The translations under genes were made by a program, and so were the position numbers. Source: Jaminaea rosea (Eukaryota > Basidiomycota > Exobasidiomycetes > Microstromatales). From it: a DNA stretch of 64,000 nucleotides. The notes under the pieces are model-generated. The model saw nothing but the letters and a program-made list of their open reading frames with translations. It did not search any database and was not told the DNA's origin. Of the stretch, positions 10,754-21,630 are shown piece by piece (position 1 is the first letter of the stretch; every line of letters begins with the position of its first letter). The stretch spans positions 87,096 to 151,095 of the forward strand of contig NW_020289981.1 in the NCBI RefSeq assembly GCF_003144245.1, read 5' to 3'.

Positions 10754-11642
10754 TCAATTGGCTCTCGCGAGCGACCCGTGGAAGACCTTGATGAGCGTGC
10801 GTATGGAAGATGACATCTGGTGATGCGTCAAGCTATCGCAGGGGAGGGAGCTGTCGGTCAGCTACGAGTCGCCACCTCGCCTTGAAGGTCGCGCCGGGCA
10901 CTCACTCCTTCTCCTGCGTCTTTGTCAAATCGATCAAGCAAGCCTTCTCCCCTCCCTCAACTTTGGGCTTCCCTACCTGTCCACTATTCTCATCAGCATT
11001 CTCCTGCCCCAACTCCTGATCCAGATCACGGTACGCCATCCTCCATCCATCGAAATCGCGCTTCTGCAGTCCCTGGCGCTTGAGCACTACGATGACACCT
11101 CTGTGTCGTTCGTCTTGCCTGATGGTCTCAAAGAGGGCTTCGACGTGGTGGGTGGGACCTTCGAGGAATTGGGCAAATGTGCCGTCACGATAGAGGAGTA
11201 AGCCCGTGATGCCCTTGGAGGCATTGCGGTGGCGCGAGTGGTTAAGAAGGGTTTGCAGTTGCTCGCGCGTGAGATAGCGATCACGAGCGGATGATGTGTA
11301 GACCAATTGGCAGAGGGAGTCTTGGCCTATCGTGCCGTCAAATCCAGTGGGTGAGGTAGGGGCTGACAGGCTAGGAGAATGAACAAGATTGCCAGTGTCT
11401 TTGCTGCTTTCGCCGCTCATGCCCTCAGACAGGGAGGTGGGGTCTGTCTCATATGTGGTCTCGCCACGGCCACTCATACTGCTCTCGCTTTCGTTGGTGG
11501 TCGTCGAAGAGTTGGACTGCTCAGTGGCAATTGGCGGGCGTGTTGGTGAGCTTCGACCTGCAGCAGCCGTTGCGATGCGAGCGGTTGAGGGGCCACCAGC
11601 ACCGGCGTTGACCCTTGGTCTTCTGAGAGTCGAGCTAGACAT
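10754..11642 (-). CDS. BLUF-domain blue-light photoreceptor
   Basis: BLUF domains bind FAD and sense blue light by rearranging hydrogen bonds around the flavin. The domain spans about residues 110-205, starting LCQLVYTSSARDRYL. All photocycle residues are present: Tyr115, Asn140 (HRNASKGITGLLLY), Gln158 (GTFAQFLEG), Trp200 and Met202 (DGWRMAY). Their spacing matches bacterial AppA/PixD. About 110 disordered Ser/Thr-rich residues precede it. No effector domain is fused, so signalling is probably by protein contact. Exon 1 is 11642..10906 or ends at a TGA at 10902. A GTGAGT at 10905 and a CTGAC-plus-ACAG acceptor at 10851 define a 55-nt intron. Splicing it adds a 32-residue tail containing SSSIRTLIKVFHGSLARAN and ending at 10754. 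I prefer the spliced form (277 residues). Confidence 0.88.
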
Positions 11643-12770
11643 GTCGAGTGGATGGTGGAGCCGTTGGATGGTACGATGGATGCAAAGGGAAGCGAAGAGG
11701 ATATGAAAGCCTACATCTGGTCTCAATGTTTCGTAGGCGGTGCAAGCTCGACGACGAGCCTTAATCCTCTTTTGCCGTGACCGGACCCCTCGGCAATGTG
11801 GATGACACAACGCACGACGACGACGATGCTACGCATGATCCATTCGAGAGGTCAAGGCGCTTCGTGAGAGCCCGCATGCCCGGCTGCAGGCGACGACGAG
11901 CCGTAGAAAGGTGCTCGACGGCACGACGCTCAATCCCACGTCAAGGGTCCAAGCTTTTCGTGTGCCGTTTAGCCGCCTTGCCGGCTTCGAGCTGCGACAC
12001 TGCATCTTCGATCGCGAGCGCAGTAGCCTCGCCCTCTCTGCGACGATCGCGGCCAAGAAGACGGAGGTAAGCTGAACCCCGCTGCCGGATCGGAGGATGG
12101 AGGTGCGAGCCGCCACATGGTTGAATTGGGATCTGCGCGTGCGTGCCCGCATGCCTGCGTGCGGGGGTTCAGTCCAACAAGCGGCGGCAAAGCGTGGTGG
12201 ATGTGCATCTCACGAGACTGGACTCGACGTGAGATTGCCCTCGTCTCGTCTGAGGTTGCCTTTCGCCTCTCGCTCGCTCCCGTCCGTCAATGACCCACCA
12301 GACGGCCACTGTCCTAAGGACGCTGCCCATTTCTTCTGTCGCCCATTGCCGTCATCACTCTCAATCTGACGACGTCGAGAGACACGCAAGGGGCGTCGCA
12401 GCAGGCTCCTAGCCGTCGCCACTCTTCCTCTTCCTTATTATCATCATCATCACCATCATCATCTCGCTCCCCCTCAAGCTCTCCCACTCTCGCTCCCTCA
12501 ACCTTCTGCGTCACCTCTTTGGGCGTCACCACACCGGAGCCCTTGCTTTCAAACGAGAAGCATCCTGGCTTACTTACTTCGACTTCACCTTCCTCCTCTT
12601 TTTCTCCTCATTCGGATCACGTCTCATCCCACCTCCGACGTCGAAAGCCACACCAGCGTTCACGTGGTGCCGCTAGCGACATCAGTCAATGCAGCTACGA
12701 CAGCGCAGATAGCGACCCCAGCGAAGACAGCGACCACACCACTTCGTCCCACTGCTCATCTCCCCCCACC
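11643..12770. promoter_or_regulatory. Long divergent promoter between BLUF and GH47 genes
   Basis: This 1.1-kb noncoding interval separates two divergent start codons and is one of the longest promoters in the window. The last 250 bases are open in the GH47 frame but contain no ATG, so they are read as 5' leader. A CAT trinucleotide repeat lies at 12438-12463. No light-responsive element can be claimed by eye. Confidence 0.4.
12438..12463. repeat. Imperfect ATC trinucleotide microsatellite
   Basis: The run is mostly (ATC)n with one CACC interruption, and it lies in the presumed 5' leader of the GH47 gene. Confidence 0.8.
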
Positions 12771-15700
12771 ATGCCCTCATCCTCTCGCGGTGGCTACCTT
12801 CCGCTACCGGGCGCCACAGCCCCCGTACGCTCAGCCAAGGGCTGGTATCGCCGATTTCGTACCATCATCGCCATCGCCATCGCCCTTGTCCTTCTTGTAG
12901 AGACCGTCGTCTATATACCCTACTGGGCGGGCGAAGAGAGGCTACGTGCTTGGGGATGGGATCGACCTGCCGACTGGGTCAACGATATCAAGGGTGGATG
13001 GATGCCGCCCCCTCCGCCGCCTCCTTCCCCCCACCATGGCCCGCCAGGCCCGCCAGGCCCGCCAAGCCCAGGCCACAGACCATCCAAGGTGACTCCTCCT
13101 GAAGTTCCCGATCCGTACGATGCTCCCTGGTCACCAAGTCGGGATCGGGTGCGCGTCCCTGCCTCGGCCTTTCCACCGCCGTACTCCGACCTCTTTCACT
13201 ACGAGCCATCGACCAAGTACGCCAATGGCAACCCCCATTCGGGCGTCATCCCGCCACTTCAGCTTCATCTTCTCAACAATGTCGGTCTGTCACAGCGTCC
13301 CGTCCGACCTCCTGCTGCCCCTCTCGTCAACTCGACCGTCTGGGATAAGCCGCGGTGGAGCAAGGCGGACAACGGCTCGCGCACCTCCTTCGCAGACTCG
13401 TTCCGCGCCCATCTTCAGCAGGACGAGGTTGACACTCGATTGCCGCCCTTCAATTCGTGGATAGCGCCAAAGGAGCAACTCGATCCGTCGCTGCCGCCGA
13501 CTGAGCCTCTCTCGCGCGTCCAATTCGCCTTCGAAGACCCCAAGCGCCGTTCAGGCAAAGCTGGGGATCATGCCCGCGAAGCGACCTTGATCGAGCGACA
13601 ACGTCTGGTGAAGAACGCCTTTCTCCACTCTTGGGAAGGGTACAAGCGCATAGCATGGGGGCACGACGAGCTTCGTCCCGTATCAGAGGAGGCGCAAGAC
13701 CCCTTCAACGGCTGGGGCGCAACCATCGTTGATGCATTAGACACGCTTCTGGTCATGGACCTGCCGAAGGAGTACAACTATGCAAGAGAGCACGTACGCG
13801 ATATCGACTTCTGGTACTTGGGTGGTGAGCGTAGCGCTTATGGACGTAACGACGGGCGCGTGCCCGTGTTCGAGACGGCCATTCGTTACTTGGGCGGCTT
13901 TCTCTCGGCTTATGACCTGAGCGGGGACGAATTGATGAAGGACAGGGCAGAGGAGCTCGCGCAGCTTATTCTCCCCGCCTTCTTCACTCGTACTGGTGTC
14001 CCACTCGGTCGAGTTCGCTTCGGCGCCACTCCCTATCCCGGCGCAGGCGGGGGAGTAGTACTCGCCGAAGCAGGCAGTATGCTCCTCGAATTTACTCGCC
14101 TCTGGCAAGTGACGGGAAATCGTACCTACTTCGACCGAGTGCAGCGTGCCACCGACTGGCTGGACCGCAACATGACCAAGGAGGCACGCCTCGGGTCTCT
14201 CCTTCCTACCTCGATCTTCCCCGAGACAGGGGCGGGCTACGGCTGGTACTCCTTTGGAGGCATGGCCGACTCTTTCTATGAATATTTGGCTAAGGAGCAT
14301 CAGCTCCTCGGCGGAAAGATGGGGCAATATGCTCGCATGTACTCGGACGCAATCGACTCGGCACGCCGCTACTTGATCAAGGAGATCCGCTCCGTACCGG
14401 GCACTGACCTGGTCACGTTTGGGATGAGCAACTCGCGATTTTGGGAGGCCAAGCAGGAGCACTTGGCTTGCTTCACGGGAGGAATGCTCGGCCTGGGTGC
14501 AAAGCTGATGCCGTCACGCCGCGGCCATGACGTTGATCTGGCGCAGCGTGTCACTGAGACGTGCTGGTGGTCCTACAACTCTTCCGCTACAGGGCTCGGG
14601 CCCGAAGACACAGTCTTCTATCGCTCCGACGACTCTCTGCGTTTCGAGCAGCTCACCGATCCGGACGGCACGAAACGACGCGGCAAAGCCCGTGGCTGGC
14701 CCATCGTGGGCGTGGCAAGGCAAACGTCCGACTATCGCGGCCGGCCAGAGACGATTGAGAGCGTGCTTTACATGTGGCGCATCACGGGCGACCCAGTGTG
14801 GCAGGATAGGGGTTGGCAGATGTTCGCCTCGTGGGTGACGCATGCCATGACCAAGGTGGGCTTTGCCAACATCCAAGACGTGCAAGCCTTGCCGGCCATC
14901 TTGAACGACAACATGGAGTCTTTTGTATTTGCCGAGACATTCAAGGTGAGAGGGTGTGGCTGTTGTTTGGCTCCAGAGGATCCAGCTGACGTCCTCCCTC
15001 CCAACGCGCAGTACTACTACCTCCTCTTCTCCCCGCCCGACCTCATCTCACTAGACGATTACGTCTTCACGACCGAAGCACACCCGCTCCTTGTCCCCAA
15101 GGACGGTCGTTGGACAGAAGCAGGCAAGGGTCCACGCTCGTTCTGGTCTGGCCCGTCCCCCTCCCAGGCCTCGTCGGACGTCTACAGCGGCGGCGAGAGC
15201 GGCTCGTACGGCGGCATGACCAATGTTCAGAAGCACAGCGTGTTCAAGGCCTGGGAGGCGCAGGAGGAGCAGAAGCGTGTTCAGGCGGAGAAGGCTCGCG
15301 CAACGGCCAAGCTGGCCGAGGTGGTTGAGCGCGCCAAGCTGGCCGGAAGTGATGCGGTGCAGTCGCTTGTGGCGAGAATGCGCAGCCTAGTAGGCGATGC
15401 AGGCAGCAGCGAGGGCGATGCGAGCAGTGCGCAGCAAGTTCAAGAAAGCGATGCAGCTGAGACTGCCACCCATCAAGAGGTCAAGGTTGTCGAAGTCGAG
15501 CTCACAGACTCTGTCAAGCAAGCGCTCGAGGCTCTGCGTGCGAGTGGTGTCGCTACCCTTGCCGACGCCGACGGCGCACACAATGAAGCCAGGGATACAG
15601 CCGACGTCAAGTCGGCTGTGGTCGAGACGAGCGCCGGACCCGTCGAGATTCGCTTTGTTGCGCCGGGCAGCCGCTCCAGCGGAGAGGCGGGCGTAGAGAA

Positions 15701-16169
15701 GCGCAGTCAGGCGATCCTCACTACAGAGGCAATTCAGATTTCAGAGGCGGGAGATGAGCAGGAGGAGAGTGTGAAAGAGGACGCGGACGAGGAGGGCGAA
15801 TCATTGCCGCCCGTCCCGTCAGAGATTGCCGACGCTGCTGAGCTCGAGGAGATTCAGCTGGCCGGGACGAATGCGCTGCGCTATGCTCTAGGGCAGCTGC
15901 TGATGCGAGTTAGTGGTAGAAACGAGGAGCCTGCTCAAGGAGGGCGAAAAGCGGCGGCGACCGAGGATGCGGAGAAGGACGAGCCGCTTTTTGGTGAGAC
16001 GGTAGAGGAGGATGCTGAAGACGAGGCTGCGACGGCTGCGAGGTTACTCTACCCAAGCTCGCCTGCCCCATCAGCTTCGCCTTCGACGCCGCCCCCGAAC
16101 CCTCAGCCTCTAGGCATGGGCTTCGCTGGTCGAATGTACGCCAACGCGATGAGGGAGCATCGTGTATGA
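12771..16169 (+). CDS. GH47 class I alpha-1,2-mannosidase, type II membrane protein with long C-terminal tail
   Basis: This enzyme trims alpha-1,2-mannose from N-glycans in the ER or early Golgi. From the ATG at 12771 (CCCACCATGC context) there is a short cytosolic tail and one membrane anchor at about residues 31-52 (TIIAIAIALVLLVETVVYI). A Pro-rich stem follows. The GH47 barrel begins near residue 280 with SWEGYKRIAWGHDELRPVS, GATIVDALDTLLVM and FETAIRYLGGFLSAY. It includes the two Cys of the family disulfide (LACFTGG and TETCWW) and ends at the Ca-binding TEAHP at about residue 746. The intron 14946..15011 lies between FAETFK and YYYLLFSPP. AWGHDELRP places it with MNS1/ERManI rather than EDEM. 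About 360 further residues, acidic and helical, follow the catalytic domain, which is unusual; the total is 1110 residues. Confidence 0.9.
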   Translation: MPSSSRGGYLPLPGATAPVRSAKGWYRRFRTIIAIAIALVLLVETVVYIPYWAGEERLRAWGWDRPADWVNDIKGGWMPPPPPPPSPHHGPPGPPGPPSPGHRPSKVTPPEVPDPYDAPWSPSRDRVRVPASAFPPPYSDLFHYEPSTKYANGNPHSGVIPPLQLHLLNNVGLSQRPVRPPAAPLVNSTVWDKPRWSKADNGSRTSFADSFRAHLQQDEVDTRLPPFNSWIAPKEQLDPSLPPTEPLSRVQFAFEDPKRRSGKAGDHAREATLIERQRLVKNAFLHSWEGYKRIAWGHDELRPVSEEAQDPFNGWGATIVDALDTLLVMDLPKEYNYAREHVRDIDFWYLGGERSAYGRNDGRVPVFETAIRYLGGFLSAYDLSGDELMKDRAEELAQLILPAFFTRTGVPLGRVRFGATPYPGAGGGVVLAEAGSMLLEFTRLWQVTGNRTYFDRVQRATDWLDRNMTKEARLGSLLPTSIFPETGAGYGWYSFGGMADSFYEYLAKEHQLLGGKMGQYARMYSDAIDSARRYLIKEIRSVPGTDLVTFGMSNSRFWEAKQEHLACFTGGMLGLGAKLMPSRRGHDVDLAQRVTETCWWSYNSSATGLGPEDTVFYRSDDSLRFEQLTDPDGTKRRGKARGWPIVGVARQTSDYRGRPETIESVLYMWRITGDPVWQDRGWQMFASWVTHAMTKVGFANIQDVQALPAILNDNMESFVFAETFKVRGCGCCLAPEDPADVLPPNAQYYYLLFSPPDLISLDDYVFTTEAHPLLVPKDGRWTEAGKGPRSFWSGPSPSQASSDVYSGGESGSYGGMTNVQKHSVFKAWEAQEEQKRVQAEKARATAKLAEVVERAKLAGSDAVQSLVARMRSLVGDAGSSEGDASSAQQVQESDAAETATHQEVKVVEVELTDSVKQALEALRASGVATLADADGAHNEARDTADVKSAVVETSAGPVEIRFVAPGSRSSGEAGVEKRSQAILTTEAIQISEAGDEQEESVKEDADEEGESLPPVPSEIADAAELEEIQLAGTNALRYALGQLLMRVSGRNEEPAQGGRKAAATEDAEKDEPLFGETVEEDAEDEAATAARLLYPSSPAPSASPSTPPPNPQPLGMGFAGRMYANAMREHRV

Positions 16170-16509
16170 GCTGGGCGAGGATGTTCTTGTTTGGTCTTTG
16201 GATTCGCAGCGCTCAATGAGAGATTCATTCCTTCGTTTGCTTCGAGATCTCGCGAAGACTTGATCGCGTGGTCGTGTTGCTTGCTGCGCCAAGATGCGGA
16301 AAAGTCAGCAGGCCCGAGCGTCGCGACTCGAGAGGGCGGAGAGAGTGGCAGGCGGCGAGTTGGGGGCGGGGGGGTCCATCACTCACTCGATGTTGCTTTC
16401 CTTGTCCGTCTGTCCGTCCGCTCAGCAACCAACTTGGCTCCCCACCACTACCTACCTCGCATCCTCGTGACCCACCACCTCTTCTGGCTGAAGTACATTG
16501 CCGCCCAGT
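16170..16509. other. Intergenic, UBC1 promoter
   Basis: This region holds the 3' end of the GH47 gene and the promoter of UBC1. A G-run lies near 16366 and a pyrimidine-rich stretch at 16380-16420. No further gene is seen. Confidence 0.4.
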
Positions 16510-17696
16510 ATGGCGGACCCGCGACTGCGTAGGATCAACAAGGTGAGAATGCGCGTGGCGTAAAGGCTGAGCGATCTTGAGGCTAGGTGGGCTGATTCAC
16601 TTTCTTACCTCACCGGCTTGCTGGCGCAGGAGATCCAGGATATCAAGAATGACAAGGCGTCCAAGGTCGAGATCGCCCTCGTAGCAGGTGAGTGGCTCGT
16701 GCATGCCTCTGACTCAATTGTTCTTAGCTCTCACGCCATTCCACGTCGCCCTCAGACTCGCCCTTCCACCTCGTCGGCACCTTTCCCGGCCCTGAAGGCT
16801 CCCCTTACGAGAGCGGTACCTTCGATGTGGACATCACCGTGCCAGATGGCTATCCCTTCCAGCCCTTGAAGATGAAATTCATCACGCGCGTTTATCACCC
16901 GAACATCTCGTCACAGAGTGGCGCCATCTGTCTCGATATCCTCAAGGATGCGTGGAGTCCGGTGAGCAGAGGGCGCCGCGAGCAGTCGATGGGACGCGAG
17001 AGGGCCATAGGCTGACTGAAACTTGTGCTACTCGCTGCAGATCCTCACTCTCAAGTCGACACTCCTCTCGCTGCGCAGCCTGCTCTGCTCACCCGAGCCC
17101 AGTGACCCACAAGATGCAGAAGTGTAAATGTCGCCCGACCCGTCTTCGTCCCCTCATCTCGATGCTCAGCACTCACTGGCAGCATCTCCTCTACCCCCCG
17201 CTTTCGCTCACACAGCGCCAATCACTACATGTCGGACCAAAAAGGCTGGGAGGAAACGGCAAAGTACTGGACGGAATGCTACGCCAATGGATCAGAAAGC
17301 GCGAGACCACCTGAGGCAGGGTCAGCAGGTGCAGGCGCGGCCAGGAAAGCGACAGGGGAAGAGGGAGATGTTGAGGAGGCCGCAGCCAAGGCTGGTTTGA
17401 AGGTCGAGCATGTGCAGCAGTTTTCTGCAATGGTAAGCGGAGCGTCACAACGAACCTGCCAGGCGTGGCGAGAAGCTGACTGAATTCCTCGTCCTGCCCC
17501 TCGCACGTACAGGGCTTTGACAAAATGAAGGTCATCGAGGTGCTCAGAAGGCTGAACTATCGCGGTGCAAAGTGAGGCATGCACTTCAACGAAACCGATT
17601 CCGAGCAGGCGACTGACCAAATCCTCTCCTCTCGGCCCGCCTAGCGTACGCAACGTCACCGACGACCGAGTCCTCAACGAGCTGTTCGGCGCATAG
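16510..17696 (+). CDS. UBC1: Ubiquitin-conjugating enzyme E2 with UBA domain (Ubc1)
   Basis: Ubc1 (E2-25K type) builds Lys48-linked ubiquitin chains, notably with the anaphase-promoting complex and in ER quality control. Seven exons are 16510..16542, 16630..16687, 16756..16961, 17041..17123, 17216..17432, 17513..17571 and 17645..17696, giving 235 residues. The UBC fold runs from EIQDIKNDK through [14 protein letters not shown] to the HPN motif ([18 protein letters not shown]), with active Cys89. It continues through [19 protein letters not shown] and [12 protein letters not shown] linker leads to a C-terminal UBA domain ([23 protein letters not shown]) that ends in LNELFGA. Every junction restores a family motif in phase. 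It converges with UNG1. Confidence 0.95.
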
Positions 17697-17882
17697 CCGC
17701 AACTGGACCGCCAAGGAGCACGACAGTCACGCTACCTTCCCACGACATCGACTCCCACGACATCAACTCATCTCCCCCTTGGCATCCACTCCTCTTTCGC
17801 CTCGGCTTCTTCCTCTAATCACACGATGACCACCAGCTTCTCGACCGACGATGAAGACGATGGAAGACGATGAATTGACACG

Positions 17883-18899
17883 CTACAAATCTGCCCACCT
17901 CACCCCTCCACCCTGACCCCACCCTCCCTCCTTCTCTAGCCACTCGTTGGCTTTCTTGAAGTGACCATTGCCCAAGAAGCCGCGATGCGCGCTGAGAGGG
18001 GAAGGATGCGGGGAACGGAGCAGCTTGATGTTTGGATGAGAGGACAGGGACGAAGGGACGGCAGCGCTGAATGTCTTGGAGGCAGGTTGGCCCCAGAGGA
18101 GGAAGACGACGCCTTTGCGGCGGTCGCTAGGAGCTCCTCCGCTGCCGTTGGTGCCATTCGACTCGCTCTTTTCTTCGCCCTTTGCGCCGGCACCCTTTTC
18201 TTGCTTCTTGAACATGGCAGCCAAAGTCGACCCTTTGGCGGCCTCTTTCGTACTGATGCCACTTCCTTCTCCCTTACCACCACCACCACCTCCAGTGGCT
18301 CGCTCTACGACCAGCTTCAGGACCTCCCTGGTCAGGACCTCCCAACCCTTACCAGCATGACTGCCCGCCTCGCCCTTCCTCACCGTGAGGGAGCTATTGA
18401 GCATGAGTACCCCTTGGCTAGCCCACCCACTCAGATCCCCATGACTGGGCGCATCAAATCCTCCTTTCCCCTTCCCTGGTCCATACTCGTCGCGCAGCTC
18501 CTTGTACATATTCTTCAGACTACCAGGTACTGCCTGACCGCGAGGCACGGAGAAGGAGAGACCCATTGCCTGGCCCGGGCCGTGATACGGGTCCTGACCT
18601 AGTACTACGACTTTGACGTCTTCTATTCGCGGGGTAAGCTGAGACCATGAGTGAACCAAGTGCGCTGGTGGGTAGATGGTCGCTCCCGATGATTGCTGGG
18701 AGCGGAGGTAGTCTTTGAGCTGTTTGAAGTCCGAGGAGGAGGAGAGGTGTGGTTGAAGAGAGGTGAGCCAGGAGGGGGACATGGTGGTGCGCTCCAGTGC
18801 TAGAGGATCGTCTGAGAGGAAGAGGGATGGTCCTGCTGGGGCCGACGGAGTGGGTTTGTTGAAGATCTTGGCTTGGGTGGGAGAGGGCTTCGCGGGCAT

Positions 18900-18931
<32 letters not shown>

Positions 18932-19259
18932 TCGTCGTTTGCTTCTCTGCTTTGTTGGCTGGCTGGGAATCACGTTCTTCTGCGGCTTCTGCGGCAGCTA
19001 TGAGCGCTTCTTCGTCCCACGCGTCACCTTCATTCTGGAGAGCCTTGGTGGGTGAAACGTCGTCCGTCTTTGTCTTTTTGCTGCTGGACGCGACTGCCCC
19101 GGCGGGAGAAGGGGAGCGCTTCACGCCTGCCGATTGGGCAGGGCTGGTGGCCATGTTGCGGGAGAGTGAAGATGAAGGGCACGAGGTGCGCGGCAGTAGA
19201 CAGCTCCTCGTTGATTTAAAGAGCAGTGAAGTTGCGAAGTGAGGTATTCTCGGCAGCAT
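17883..19259 (-). CDS. UNG1: Uracil-DNA glycosylase
   Basis: This enzyme excises uracil from DNA and starts base-excision repair in nucleus and mitochondria. The frame is intronless. The start at 19259 gives an N-terminus rich in Arg/Ser/Leu that looks like a mitochondrial presequence. A second in-frame Met 35 residues later could give a nuclear form. Family motifs are the water-activating GQDPYHGPGQAMGLSFSVP (Asp about 223), GVLMLNSSLTVR, VVFLLWGQPASK, and the Leu-loop HPSPLSAHRGF (catalytic His about 419). A Gly/Lys/Ser-rich insert of about 60 residues (323-381) lies between LKLVVERAT and RKGVVFLLWG, where most family members have a short loop. A poly-Ala run (about residues 110-120) is encoded by a GCT repeat. 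Length is 458 residues. Confidence 0.93.
18904..18930. repeat. GCT/AGC trinucleotide repeat, nine units
   Basis: Nine GCT units within UNG1 encode part of a poly-Ala run on the minus strand. It lies in the non-catalytic N-terminal region and is likely polymorphic. Confidence 0.9.
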
Positions 19260-19504
19260 ACACGAACGACGGGAAGCAAGACGCGTTTTCCCAACTTTCG
19301 GGCGTCGCAGCTGACGTTTTGGGCGTGTGGAGTGGAATTGGCGTGGCTCGAGCGTCGCCGCGTGGCAGATGGACTGAGGCCAGTTGACCGAGCGAGGAGC
19401 GGCGGCAGCAGGGGCAGCGGCGTCGACGTCGTCATCCCTCCTCAACCAACACCATACATTCAACTCAACTCACTGCGATTCTGCGCCATTGAAGTACGAC
19501 AAAG

Positions 19505-21459
19505 ATGGATGAGCACTACGACTACGTCATTCTGGGTACGGGAGTCACCGAATGTGTCCTCTCCGCCCTCTTGTCCGTCGATGGCAAGAAGGTGCTGCAT
19601 ATGGACAGGAATCAATAGTGAGCGCCGCGAGGGGGGAAACAGATGTCGCCATTGGGTGCAGTGAGCTGACTGATGTTCGTTACCATCCTCGCACTCGCAG
19701 CTACGGTGGTGAAGGTGCATCGCTGAACCTTACTCAGCTGTGGGAGAAGTGGGTGTGATGGCGGCTCACTCTGCATTGTCCCTCGCTGACCTATTTTCAT
19801 TTTCCCTCTGCGCAGATTCCGTCCTGGTCAGGAAGTGCCAAAGGACATCGGCCGGTGAGCAGTTCATAGATGCATATCGATTATGACATGGCCATTCAGG
19901 ACTGACATTCTGATCGCGCCCCGCTACCAGCGACCGCGACTATGCAGTCGACTTGATCCCCAAGTTCCTCATGGCCAATGGCGAGCTCACAAAGATGCTC
20001 GTTCATACCGACGTCACCCGCTACCTCGAGTTCAAGCAGCTCGCCGCCTCGTACGTCTATCGAGACGGGAGGATTGCAAAAGTCCCTGCAACCGAGATGG
20101 AGGCTGTGCGATCTCAGCTCATGGGCTTGTTCGAGAAGAGGAGGGCAAAGAAGTGAGCCCGCCCTCGCACCCTCGACGAGATGTGGATATCATCTTACTC
20201 ACCCGCATCCTGCCCTCTTCAGGTTCTTTGAGTTCATCCAGAACTGGAAGGATGATGACCCGGCTACTCACCAGGGCCAGTGAGTCGAGGTAGCATTTCA
20301 CGTCGCCTCCGCTGGACTCGTACTCACCCTTGCCTACCTCTCACGCCAACGCACTCAGGGACCTCGACTCGTCACCCATGACCAAGATCTTCGACTACTT
20401 TGGTCTCGAAGCCGGCACTCGCGACTTCATCGGCCACGCAATGGCCCTCTACCTCGACGACTCGTACATGACGCGTCCAGCCCGTGAGACGTACGACCGA
20501 ATCATGCTCTACACCTCCAGTGTCGCACGCTACGGCAAATCTCCCTACATCTACCCACTGTACGGCCTGGGTGAGCTGCCCCAGGGATTTGCGCGTCTGT
20601 CAGCCATCTACGGAGGCACCTACATGTGCGTATGCGTAGCGCGGCGTGACTGCCACCGGAATGTTGCTAACCTTTCTCTTCCCTCGCCAGGCTCGACAAG
20701 ACGATCGACAAGATTGTAGTAGACGACTCGGGCAAGTTCGTCGGCGTCCGCTCAGGCGACGAGACTGTCAAGGCAGACGCTCTCATCGGTGACCCGACGT
20801 ACTTCCAAAACCTGCCCGTAGGCGGCAAGAACCTCGTCAGGGAGACGGCCAAGGTCGTGCGCGCCATCTGCTTGCTCAAGCACCCTGTGCCCAACACGGA
20901 CAATGCAGACAGTGTTCAACTGATCATCCCGCAGAATCAGGTGGGAAGGAAGCATGGTGAGTCGATCGATAGAGGATGGAGGTGCTGCGAAAGCATGAGC
21001 TGACTTGGCCACACTTCGTCGCACACAGACATCTACGTCGCCTCCCTCTCGAGCAACCACAACGTCGTGCCCCGCGACTTGCACCTCGCCATCGTCTCTA
21101 CCATCGTTGAGACAGACAAGCCGGAGCTGGAGCTGCGCCCTGGTCTGGACCTGCTAGGCCCTATCCATGAGAAGTGAGTGTTTCCAGTCACGAGTCGAGG
21201 AATCATGCGGTCACGCCGGCTGACCTGTGACTCCCCCCACCTCGTCGCCCGCCGCAGATTCATCTCGCTGACCCCTCTCCTCGAGCCTATCGAGGGCGGT
21301 AGTGAGAGCAAGATCTTCATCACCCGCTCGCCTGACGCTACTTCCCACGTGGAGACGATCAACGAGGAGGTGCACGATGTTTGGCGCAGGGCTACGGGCG
21401 GCAAGAAGCTCGACTTGAAGAAGAGGAGCGATGAAGAGGGGGCACAGGTGCAGGCGTAA
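19505..21459 (+). CDS. GDI1: Rab GDP-dissociation inhibitor
   Basis: GDI extracts GDP-bound prenylated Rab GTPases from membranes and recycles them through the cytosol. Nine exons are 19505..19617, 19701..19748, 19816..19854, 19931..20152, 20223..20279, 20359..20625, 20691..20956, 21029..21173 and 21258..21459, giving 452 residues, the usual length. Motifs are [20 protein letters not shown] (FAD-fold-like start), [18 protein letters not shown] (Rab-binding platform), [37 protein letters not shown], and [20 protein letters not shown] (mobile effector region). The exon 2 donor is GTGGGT at 19749, which gives WEKF; the later GT would break the frame. The gene is divergent from UNG1, with about 245 bases between start codons. 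Confidence 0.95.
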
Positions 21460-21630
21460 GAGCCAGGGGGGAGTGCGGGGCAGTGAGAATGTGACGCTAC
21501 TTTCGATTCAAAGAGAGAAAGAGGCTGGATATATGATTGACCGCTTTTCGGCTTCTTGGACAAGACAAGGCGAGACGAGACCAGACGAGTCGTGGTGTGC
21601 TAGTCGACGATGGTTGTGCGCTTGCCCTCA

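Noticed and set aside
13737-14462. A 241-codon minus-strand frame inside the GH47 gene
   Set aside because: It is the antisense of conserved GH47 catalytic sequence, so it is an artefact of codon bias.
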